Both the position numbers and the translations under genes were made by a program. A stretch of 64,000 nt of DNA from Patiria miniata (Eukaryota > Echinodermata > Asteroidea > Valvatida > Asterinidae): the NCBI RefSeq assembly GCF_015706575.1, contig NW_024037058.1, forward strand, positions 15,955,547-16,019,546, read 5' to 3'. The notes under the pieces are model-generated. The model made no database searches. It saw nothing but the letters and a program-made list of their open reading frames with translations, and had not been told where the DNA came from. Shown in pieces: positions 24,556 through 35,800 of this stretch (position 1 is its first letter; each line of letters begins with the position of its first letter).

Positions 24556-25587
24556 ATACAGTTCACAACAGAAAGTTTCCATTATCGCTTTAAACTGAGC
24601 GGGAAATCTATATTAAAGGAACACAATAAGAGGCATTAAAAAGAATAACTAGGATGAATTAATCAAAACTCAAATGCCAGTGGCATCTTGAAAATAAGAC
24701 AAACAATCAAAGAAAATACGTAAAGATCACTTAAACCGTCTAGTAAAGGGATAAAGGATACATTGCTAAATAACTATTTACAAAAGCAATCAAGACTGCA
24801 TTAAAGTACAGTTTCCTCAAAGGATAATAGATGAGATTTTCGTGATATCTCAAGACCGGTGTCGATCGTGCCAAAAACCGTCCGGTGCAAAATAGTGTCC
24901 GCTGAGCATGCGCAGTAGGCACAAGACTCTATTTGGCACGTAAGTACGTGCCAAATTATTGTGTCCGGTGCCCTCGAGCATAGGGTGCATGCACGTATGT
25001 ACGAACAACTTAAGGGCCATTCAGAATTTTCAATGTTTTAAAATTTCGACTGTTTTTCCAAATTATTTTGACCCACCCACCCACCCCTAATTTCGATTAA
25101 TAAAAAACTGAACATGTACATGTACATGCACTTGCATGTACATGTACATGTACTTGAACACCATGTACATGTGTGTCTAGTTCAGTGACGGCGTGAAGTT
25201 GTCGGTCTTCCTCTTTTGCACTGGTGACCTTCAGTTTTCTTGTGTTTTTCCAGCTGATATGCTGTTCGGAATGACAGGTTGCAGTTTTGGAAGCCACAAA
25301 GATGACCGTGGTTTTGTCGTTTTCTGGATGAGGTGGATGACATGTGACATACGAGGTTGTGCCTGTCACGTGAGGTAGCTGAGAAAAACATTCGCTCGTA
25401 CCCCCCCCCCCCCCCGCCTTGTTTGCAGGGCGGGGGGTACGACTGTAAGAAAACATCAGGTTTGGGCAGACATCACATCACAGCTAGGCTGCGGTCCTCG
25501 TAGTCTTGGAGTCCAGTGGTTGAATAGTCCAGTTTTTACAGCGATTGGATACACGTAGGCCTACATGACGCACATGTACAGTACACA

Positions 25588-25885
25588 GTGGCGTCGCCAC
25601 GGGGGGCGTGGGGGGGGGGGCGACAGCCCCCCATGAAACCTTGTCGCCCCCCCCCCCCAGTCGCCTCTAAAAAATTATCATTAATCTACATGACGCCCCC
25701 CCCATGAAATGTTTCAGCCCCCCCATGAAACCTTGTCGCCCCCCCCCCCAGTCGCCCCTAAAAAATTATCATTGATCTACATGACGCCCCCCATGAAATG
25801 TTCCAGCCCCCCCCCCCAGCCCCCCCCCCCCCCCCCCCCACCCACCCACCCACCCACTGAAAAATTCCTGGCTACGCCACTGGCC
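25588..25885. mobile_element. hAT-like G/C-run element nested in the 3.6-kb element
   Basis: It starts CAGTGGCGTCGCCACG and ends TGGCTACGCCACTG. The interior is two near-tandem CCCCCATGAAA..TGTCGCCCC..ATTATCATT.ATCTACATGACG segments with long C runs. It belongs with 33962-34169, 43371-43774 and 49280-49489. The open frames across it are polyproline artefacts. Confidence 0.65.
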
Positions 25886-25999
25886 CCGGTTGACCATGCA
25901 CACCATGGCTCGAACTATAGTTTGATCCGGTACACTCGCTGGCTCCGTCCAGCTGTTGCTTCCCCGTCACTGACTGTAGCGGTCCGCTCCCGCTTCAGT

Positions 26000-28310
26000 C
26001 CGGCCGTCTCTGCGAAGCGAAAGCTCGTACCGTGCCCACTCGGTTCAGCTAGAATCTTTGGCATACTTGGTTCCCCAGTTAGTGTTGTGAGACTCCGACA
26101 CCGTTGTTGAAACCAAGGAAAAGCCTGACGTTGGAGGAATCCCCATGAAGTTAAATAAACCAGTAAAGTCACTGAGTGAAAGCTCTGTTTCCCGCCAAAT
26201 TCGTTATCATAGATAATAATGTTGATTCTAATATAAAGTTAATGAACTAATAGGGAATGCAACAATAATTTCAGGAATGAATTGCAGGGCAGCTCCGTCG
26301 CACAGCCTTTAACGTTTCACCACTTGAAACTTAGAACTGATAGACACATGGATTACAAGATAAGAGAACTATTCAATTGCCTCATTGATGTTCTCCGAAG
26401 TCACCGTGTTAAAATTAGAAAAAGTTTTAACTATGGAAGGTTGTGAATCTTTTCTTTTAAAACTGAGGGAGGAATTATGTAGTCATATTTATTTTATCGT
26501 CAATGTAAAATTGTGTCATTTCATTTTGTTCCCGGGTATTTTCTTGTTGTTTCTTTAGTGTGTGTATTTAATGTGAGTGTAGACGTATGTATGTCAACTA
26601 GGTTGTTTGTTTTTATGGTTTGCATTTTTCTTTCTGGGGAATGGGATTGCTTTTGTTTCTCGGTTTTGTTTTGTTTTGTTTGTAGTAATCTTTTTAGCCC
26701 GTTTGTCATTCATTCCCGTTATTGAGTCTGGTTGTTTGTTTTTGTTTGTTTGTTGGGGTGTAAGAGTATTTGTTTATTAGTTCGTTTTTATATTTTTGTA
26801 TCTGTCTGGCTTGTCCAATGTTTCACTCTATGATTTTTTTGCTGAGTCTTGTCTCATCTCCCCGTCTTGTCTCGTCTCGTCATGTCTCGTCATGTCTCGT
26901 CTCGTATGATTTGTACAATTTACTTTTCAATAGTACTTTAATTTTTATGAATGGAATTTTAAATCTGTTTTATTGGCAGGGGTTTGGATAAATGTCTGAT
27001 GACAATTGTTTTTTTTTACTTTTACATATCCGTGGCAGCCTGTCCAACTTTTAGCTTTTATTTTATGTTTTAAAATTTAAAATAAAATAATTGAATCATA
27101 TAAATCAAATAAAGTTTCTTCAAGTCTTTATTACGCTGGAGATTTCCCGATCGCAGTACATAATGAGAGGCAGCCCAAATAGGCGCGACCTAATCCGGCC
27201 AAATTACGATATGTATACTAGTTTATCTGTAATAATAAAGAATTTTGGCCCCTGCACTTGAGGGTCTGTATTTGTAGAAGTGAAGGGTCCATGTTCCTGA
27301 ATTTAGATTTCTGAACAAAACATTTGAATGGAATCTATATTGATATGGAGTGGAAGGAATCTGTTTGTTTTTGTTTTTGTTTCAAAATGGCGATGGGGTG
27401 ATCATCGTTGGAGGGAAAAATCACCTAAAAGTCATAGGTCAACCCCCCCCCCCCCAAAAAAAAAAAAAATTTCCAAAAAGGTAAAGAGGATTAATTCAGC
27501 TTTTATTTGATGTATGTTTTGATCACCTGTGAGGGTTCAGAGTATGTTCCCCGATTTGTTTAAATTGGGGTATTTATCTTTGGTGCCTATGGGAATTTAT
27601 GTTTTGGTGGATTCCCAGCACAACTCCTCACAATAAGCCCAGTGTTAACAATATTTCTCGTTGTGGGTCTGAAAATGAAAATTGTCGGTTTGTGTATTAT
27701 GAATATGATCAAGTGAAATTATTTATGCAGTATTTTGCCCATTTCCCTCAAAATTGCATATTGTAATATTGTACATTTTTATCAATTTGCTAGAATATGT
27801 GATACCTCACCAACAAGTATCTTTTAACGAAATTCAATCAGAATATTTATCAATTTTAAAAAAAAAATTTAGTTGTTGTGTTACTTGTTGGTGTCCCTGC
27901 CACACTGTACGATGGTGTAGCCGTGTGTTATGCACGTGGATTGTGTACTTTCGTTTTGACGGGGACTTTACTGAATAGAGTCAGGTGACTGTATATAGAA
28001 ATTTCTTTGAATAAAAGTCGAATCGTTCATTCATGTGCACTTGTTATGCAAAGCAGGGGCAGTGGTTCAAGGATATCTAGTATGTCGACTTGCAGAAAGT
28101 GTGCAAGAACGCGACTTGAATGCTTTTATGAGTTCACAATACAACGACGCTGTTTAGTTATTTCACTGTGTGACACAGTGAGAAATTTTGGAATCATAAT
28201 GGCGTCAGCGATACTTGCTGGGGAGCTCTTGCGTACGACTTTCTGTATTTTGGTACTGTTGTTTCCAGGGCACATTGTGTGTACAGTAACCCGACGTACC
28301 CAGATTATTA
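26000..28310. repeat. repeat unit recurring inverted in both SLC16 intron 2 copies
   Basis: Large parts of this stretch are the reverse complement of 34426-36500 (copy A) and 49790-51460 (copy B). Landmarks are GCGGTCCGCTCCCGCTTCAG, GACTTTACTGG, AATAAAGACTTGAAGAAAC, the TTTAACGAAATTCAATCAG block and GTACGTCGGGTTACTG. About 26510-27000 has no partner in intron 2. Short frames (74 aa at 27754-27978, 102 aa at 28007-28315) have counterparts in the other copies but I do not recognise them. Confidence 0.7.
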
Positions 28311-28659
28311 TATAATCGATGTTGGTCGAGACTCACGGTGAGTTAGAAAAATTGTTAGTACGTTGTAAGTTCACGGACTCCGTCGGCTGCTCATCGAAGA
28401 ACCGTGCTCCCCATATATATGTGTATTTAACATGTTTTGTTACAGCGAGGGATGACAGGCGCAATAGGAAATAATTTATTTCCGTTTGAGCCTGCGAATT
28501 AGGAAATAACTATCTTTCTTTGTTTTTAAAATCTTTTTTCCATGGAAAGTGAATTTCGATTTTCAATTATGTAGCTTGACCCACCCACCCACAATTTGGA
28601 AAAAAGATCGAAATTTTAAAACATTGAAAATTCTGAATGGCCCCTTATTGGATGAACAA

Positions 28660-29230
28660 ATCTGTGAAATCTGACAGGAAAAATAGGACAGATTTTGGCA
28701 GGAAAAATCGTACAAATTTGAAGCCTTAAATAGTAGCCTATTTGGCAGGAAAAATCGGACAGTATTCGGGGAATCCGACAGTATTATACGCTGGAGGAAT
28801 CGGACGGTATTTGGCAGGAAAAATCGGACGGTATTTGCCAGGAAAAATCGGACACTATTTGGCAGGAAAAATCAGACAGTATTTGGCAGGAAAAATCAGA
28901 CAGTATTTGGCAGGAAAATCGGACAAATTTGACAGGAAGAATCGGACAGTATTTGGCAGGAGGAATCGGACTGTATTTGGCAGGAAAAATCAGACAGAAT
29001 TTGGCAGGAAAAATCAGACAGTATATGGGCAGGAAAAATCGGACAAATTTGACAGGAAAAATCCAACAGTATTTGGCAGGAGTCGGACAGTATTTGACAG
29101 GAAAAAACGGACAGCATTTGGCAGGAGAAATCGGACAAATTTGACAGGAGGAATCGGACAGTATTTGGCATGAGGAATCGGGGGAAAAATGATAGTACAT
29201 GTATTGGACAGGAAAAATTGGACAAATTTA
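28660..29230. repeat. 24-bp minisatellite upstream of SLC16 copy A
   Basis: The unit is about GGCAGGAAAAATCGGACAGT plus ATTT, 24 bp, with some units reading GACAAATTTGACAGG. There are about 22 units. The 24-bp period leaves open frames of 100-143 codons on both strands, which are artefacts. Copy B has a matching array at 42650-43235 with a different order and number of variants. Confidence 0.88.
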
Positions 29231-29382
29231 CGTTTAAACTATTAGGGAAAGTTAGTCAAAAAAAATTCCGAATTCTTAGTAAGCACAAGTAATAAGGAAA
29301 ACTTTAAAACAGATTGTAAAAAGCATAAGCAAATTCCGGTGAAAAGAAAGCTGTACGACGCCATGACAGCTCGACAGGCAAG

Positions 29383-29876
29383 GCACGACACGACACGACA
29401 CCGGCACGACACCGGCCTTGAATTGTTATGCGCCTGTAATTATAATAATCCCATAGAGTGAAAATAGAATGGTCATTTGTGCTTATCTTTTGTTGGTTAG
29501 TTTTGCTTAGGCAACTACACAGCGAAGGCGAAAACTACTAGAACACCAGACAGCGGGGCTTCATTATGGGCAGAGTTCAAGCTGGTCATTCCCACCAGGG
29601 CTGGTACGCAGTTCTCTGCTTCTTTGTCAGCTTCGTATTGTGGTCGTGGGTCCTCAAGGCTTTGGGAGTGATGTTACCAACACTACAAGAGCAATTCGTG
29701 GCCCAAACCTGGCTGGTCGGCTGGATGATAGCCATCATTAATGCAGTCTCATGCGTTACCGGTAAGGTTTGAAATTATCGCATCTGAGCCACTTTATAGG
29801 TGCGCCTGATATGGTCGTTTTAGAGCAATACAGCACAACCTGATCAGACCAAAGGTTCAAATAAGTGTTTGTCAAG
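29383..29876. other. segment lost from copy B (exon 1 deletion)
   Basis: In copy A, CAGGCAAG ends at 29382 and CAAGACAAGAAGTGG starts at 29873. Copy B joins these as CAGGCAAGACAAGAAGTGG (43791 on), so 494 bp including exon 1 and its flanks are missing, with CAAG shared at the junction. Microhomology of this kind suggests end joining or replication slippage. Confidence 0.85.
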
Positions 29877-32800
29877 ACAAGAAGTGGCAACCCTGTACCT
29901 CCACAGTACTGTTTTAGTGTGTGTTTTTTGTTTGTTTTGTTTTTGTTTTTTTTGCTGAAGCTCTTTTAAGTGAGTAGTTCACATAATTATTAATTCAGCA
30001 CAAATACACAAAATTATGCATCATTTTTATCAAAATGTCCACACGGATAACGAATTTGAAGTGTACAGCGTCTGTACAATGATGGGATGTTGGATGTCCC
30101 GATTTTCCTACTTTTAAGATTCCCACCAAAGTTCGTTCCGATAAAGGCAAACAAACATGGGCCCATAATAGCACGTAAAGAAATTACCAACCATTTTCGT
30201 GTTGTAATAGGTCTCCTTGCTACACCACTTGAGGCCATGTTTGGTACTCGCACGGTGGTGACTATCAGCGGTTTCATGCTCGGTGTCTCTATGATCATCG
30301 CTTCTTTTTCCACTAGTATTGTCATGTTCACATCAATACTAGCGCTGGCAGCAGGTAAATATGTTATTACATGTACATTGTACTTTCAAGAGGTCGTACC
30401 ATGCAATGCATGTTCAAGGGGAATTACGGCCTGAAATCCCCAATAATCGTATGTGATTGTTTACTTATCCTATTTCAAAGCTAATTTGGTTGAAAGGAAA
30501 CTACTTAATGTCTTACCGTTCCTGAGAAAAGCCCCCCCCCCCCCCCCCCCGGCGGACATTTTGTGGCATGAGCACGTATTTCAAGCCGTCTCTATTCAAT
30601 GTACAGTCGAGCACTGTTAAAACAAGCTCGGGTTGGGTTGGGATTCATTAAGGGGTTTTCAAAATGCACTCGTCTTAAAGATGTTGAAAATAATGTTTTT
30701 TAATCAACCGGGTCGCCAAAAATGCTCGTCGTAGCCGTCATGGGCGTCGCGAGGGGGGGGGGGGGGGCAAGGCGAGGCACTTGCTCCCCCCTTGGAAAAC
30801 AAAAACAAAATAAAAAATATAGGTTCGCGTTTGTTGAGTTACAAACGCAGAGTGGTCGGGCTGGCATATGTTCTTGTGTTTACAGTGACTTAATCATAAT
30901 TGAACTGCACATTACCCCTCTCATTACCCTGCATCCATTACCCTGTGTTTTCACAAAGAAAATCACACAACCTGCAGTTGAACTTGTTGCTTTACCTCGA
31001 AAAGACTTGTAGGCCTATCAGGAAGCGAACATCTGGTGCTGCATGGATGGCTACTCAAGCATACAACCAGTTGGGACTATTGGTAGACTTGCCAGAGCCT
31101 CTAACGTCGTTGACGTTTATGAAACATATGCTATTGCTAATCATATCATAAAATGGCTTTGATGGGTTTTTTTCTTTTGCATGGGGATAATAAAATTCTG
31201 CACTGACTTTACGACAAAAAAGGTGTGTTTACACGCTGTGGAAATATTAATTTTCAGCATTCAGATATGCGAGGATAACTAGCAGAATTTTAGGAAGCCC
31301 ATGCATGCAAAAGACATAAGCCATTTTATTTTTGATATTGAGATAATCAAATGTTGCATATATTAAGCTTCAAACACGTCATAGAGGCTCCCTCAAGTCT
31401 ACCGATTCCAATTCTGACCATGAATTCAATTTTAATATTCTCGTCCATTTTCTGATATTTTTCGCGATAACCGATTGAAATCGCGCTTCGCCAGTTTTTC
31501 TCTCATATCTGAATGCTGAAAATTAAGTAACCTTAGTGCAGAATTTATTATGCCCATGCAAAAGACAAAAACAAAATAAAACAAACAAGCCATTTTATTT
31601 TAAGATTAGCATAATTCTTTTGCATAAACTCTAACGACGTTAGAGGCTTCGTTAACTCTACCAATAGTCCCAACTGGTTGTATGCTTGAGTAGCCATCCA
31701 TGCAGCACCAGATGTTCGCTTCCTGATAGGCCTACAAGTCTTGTCGAGGTATTAAAGCAACAAATTCAACTGCAGGTTGTGTGATTTTCTTTGTGAAAAC
31801 ACAGGGTAATGGGTGCAGGGTAATGGGAGGGGTATTGTGCAGTTCAATTATGATTAAGTCACTGTAAACACAAGAAAATATGCCAGCCCGACCACTCTGC
31901 GTTTGTAACTCAACAAACGCGAACCTCTAGTTTCTTGCTTGATGACGTCATTATTCACAAACGGGAAGTGATACTGATTTGTGGATAAATATCCATTGTG
32001 AAGTTTATAATTAACGCATGAAAATCTGGAAAATATAAGTGTAGTATTCATAACACCTTACTTCCGGTTTGATGACGTCACAGTATTTGGAAGTAAAAGG
32101 TGAACATTGTAAATTTGTAATGGATATCGTTATTTGGACTACGAAGATATACAACATGGATCAAATGATAGAATTTAATTGAAAATATGATCATTTTCAA
32201 ATTCTAATAGAAGTAACTTCCGGTCTGATTACGTCATGAATTTGAAACCTTGCCAAGTTTTCTGTGGTTAATCAGAGAACATCAAGGGGCATTCTGGTAA
32301 AATTTGAACGGATGGTTTTCAAAATAAAGAAAGCAAACAATATTAAATGTGCCGCTAGGGGGCGTCCTTTTGAATGATGACGTCATCACACTTTTTTGTG
32401 ACTGGCATTTCTCACTAAACACTTTCATAATTTATATGTGTGTAGTAAAATGCTTCCGCTTTTGAGTTATATTCGGTTTTTATTGCACTTCCGGTAACAC
32501 CGGAAGTAAAGGTCAAGCGGTTTTGTGTGTGGGGACAAGAAATGTTTCTCACGGCATAGTCTACAACCTCACGAAAAAATTAACACGATACTCTATTCAG
32601 TTCAAAAGATATAGTGCAAACGATTTTGTCAAAATTTGCCCTGGAATCGCTTGTAATTTGATATCTGATGACGTCATGATGACATAACACAATTTATAAC
32701 ATCTTTGTAACATGGTACAAGTTCACACTATGTTTTATGATCAGACCGTGAACCGTTAGGAAGAAATTTTGCTTTGTTTTGATTTCAGGCTAATGTCTTC

Positions 32801-35800
32801 ATTTTGAATTCGCCTAACTTTGACCTTCCGGTTGACCCGGAAATAAAGGTCAAGCGAGTTCATGCACACGACAAAAAATGTTTATCAATTTATGGTCTAT
32901 CTGAATATAAGGTTGGAACATGATTGATTGTGTTGTTCAAGAGTTAAAGGTGAAAGAAGTTCGTCATTTTTCCAACGAAAATCGCTTGTGATTTGACACC
33001 CGATGACGTCATCATGACGTCAGAGTAATATTCACCACTAGGGATGAGGGTCAATTTATGTTGAAAGTTACAAGTTCATACCATATACCGTTTAGGAGAA
33101 AACCCGCGGGTTGTGCCCGACCACTCAAAAAAGGAAAAAGAGGTGCGGAGCCATATTGCTGTTAATTTGATGTGGGGGGGGGGGGGGCAAATGCTCCCCT
33201 GCTCACGCTCGGAAAAAATGATAAATTGAGAATATAATGAAAACGTTAAGGAATTTTTGGGGAAAATTTCCTTTGCCCCCCCCCCCCCGAAAAAACGCCC
33301 ATGGTTACCGTCCTCTCGTGTTAATGCTTCTCGTATTAAGCCAATTTTCTCCCATAGAAATGTGCACGTTTTGGTCGGGACTGACGAAATATGCTTGTGA
33401 TAACCGTGTCCTCGTGCAACCGTACTCGTAATAATCGTGATCGACTGTACTATACACGTTGTGTGTGTCACGTAAAACACATATCACGCATAACACATAT
33501 CACAAACACAAACCAATACACAAATCACGGGCGTCGCTACTTAACTCAGTTAAGTTTTACGATGAGCAAAATGTCCAAAACTTTTCAATATGATAGGGCC
33601 AAATTATGATGATTTACTTTTGAAGTTGGACTTATCCCACTGAAAAAATAATCCCATTCAAAGTAATCAACATAATTAACCATTCATATATTTGTGGAGA
33701 AAATTAGAAATGGAATTTTAAAGGGATAATTTTGGGCGGAAATTATCAATTACACTCAGTTTGCGTGACAGTCCGTCGGCCAATTTCATTCTGGCACACA
33801 CATTCAAAATGGTCTAGCGACGCCCGGGCGCCCGTGACACCAATGTTGTTTCTTACACATCCGTAGAATGCGATTCACAACTTGCACTCAACAGCTTAAT
33901 TTATCCATCGGAGACAAAATATTACACACTGAGTATACAGTGTTTGTACGTCGGTGAAGGGCAGTGGCGTAGCAAGGAATTTTTCAGTGGGGGCGCTGGG
34001 GGGGGGGGGCTGGAACATTTCATGGGGGGGGCGTCATGTAGATCAATGATAATTTTTTTAGAAACTCAAAATCTCAGTGGGGGGGGGCAACTAGGGGGCG
34101 ACAAGGTTTCATGGGGGCTGTGCCCCCCAAGCCCCCCCCCCCCCCCCCCCCCATGTAGCTACGCCACTGCAGGTCATACAGTTAAAGTTTATGTGACCTT
34201 GTATGAAAAGTCAAAGAAAAGTAACTCCCATGATCTATTTGACACCAAGTTTGTGTTAACTTGCCGGTAACGCCCTAAAAGCTTCTATGCTGTTATGTTT
34301 ACTTTTAGGTACCTTCAATGGTTCTATGTTTAATTAACCTGTTCATATGTTTAATTAAACTAATAACGCACATATAGTTGCCAAATATGGCACTAACAAG
34401 TTTGAGGTCGGCAATTTCGTCTTTAAAAATCTGGGTACGTCGGGTTACCGTACACACAATTGTCCTGGAGACAACAGTACAGAAAGTCGTACGCAAAAGC
34501 TCCCCAGCAAGTATCGCTGAACTAAACAGCGTCGTTGTATTGTGAACACATAAAAACATTCAAGTCGCGTTCTTGCACACTTTCTGCAAGTCGACATAGA
34601 TATCCTTGAACCACTGCCCCTGCTTTGCATAACAAGTGTACATGAATGAACGATTCGACTTTTATTCAAAGAAATTTCTATGTACAGTCACCGGACTCTT
34701 TTCAGTAAAGTCCCCGTCAAAACGAAAGTAAACAATCCACGTGCATAACGCACGGCTACACCATCGTACAGTGTGGCTAGGACACCAACAAGTAACAAAA
34801 AAACTAAAATAAAATTTAAAAATTGATAAATATTCTGATTGAATTTCGTTAAAAGATACTTGTTGATGAGGTTCACATATTCTAGCAAATTGATAAAAAT
34901 GTACAATATTACAATATGCAATTTTGAGGGAAATGGGCAAAATACTGCATAAATAATTTCACTTGATCATATTCATAATACACAAACCGACAATTTTCAT
35001 TTTCAGACCCACAACGAGAAATATTGTTAACACTGGGCTTATTGTGAGGAGTTGTGCTGGGAATCCCTGAAGATGTTATTTTCAACATAATTTCTAAACA
35101 ATTTAATGGGACATTCCTGTGACATGAGCCTTCCAGATGAACAGTTTATGTGTGGGAAAGTATGGTACACAAACATGACTGTGTGATTCAAAAGCAGTTG
35201 TTGATGCGATCCCTGAATTTACAGCACTCCGTTTAACGGTGCACACCAATACATAAATTCCCATAGGCACCAAAGATAAATACCCCAATTTAAACAAATC
35301 GGGGAACATACTCTGAACCCTCACAGGTGATCAAAACATACATCAAATGAAAGCTGAATTAATCCTCTTTACCTTTTGGAAATCTTTTTGGGGGGGGTCG
35401 ACCTATGACTTTTTGGTGATTTTTCCCTCCAACGATGATCACCCCATCGCCATTTTGAAAAACAAAAAAACAAACAGATTCCTTCCACTCCATATCAATA
35501 TAGATTCCATTCAAATGTTTTGTTCAGAAATCCAAATTCAGGGACCTGGACCCTTCACTTCTACAAATACAGACCCTCAAGTGCAGGGGCCAAAATTCTT
35601 TATTATTACAGATAAACTAGTATACAAATCGTAATTTGGCCGGATTAGGTCGCGCCTATTTGGGCTGCCTCTCATATGTACTGCGATCGGGAAATCTCCA
35701 GCGTAATAAAGACTTGAAGAAACTTTATTTGATTTATTTGATTCAATTATTTTATTTTAAATCTTAAAACATAAAATAAAAGCTAAAAGTTGGACAGGCT

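Larger units (their letters stand above)
25013..28644. mobile_element. 3.6-kb Harbinger-like non-autonomous element, only in copy A
   Basis: The ends are inverted repeats: AGGGCCATTCAGAATTTTC from 25013 and, on the other strand, GGGGCCATTCAGAATTTTC from 28644, continuing into AATGTTTTAAAATTTCGA. TTA at 25010-25012 is repeated at 28645-28647. Copy B has the unoccupied site at 42628-42630 (CTA). A TTA target and GGGCC ends match the PIF/Harbinger superfamily. No transposase is seen. The interior includes an hAT-like G-rich core (about 25588-25885) and about 2 kb that recurs inverted at 34426-36060 and 49790-51460. Confidence 0.8.

Noticed and set aside
25709-26110. Proline-rich proteins at G/C runs (also 43485-43875, 46868-47083, 49240-49590)
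   Set aside because: They are translations of C or G runs in hAT-like MITEs.
28742-29225. Open frames of 100-143 codons with an NRTVFGRK-like repeat
   Set aside because: Artefact of the 24-bp minisatellite (8 codons); the same happens at 42635-43229.
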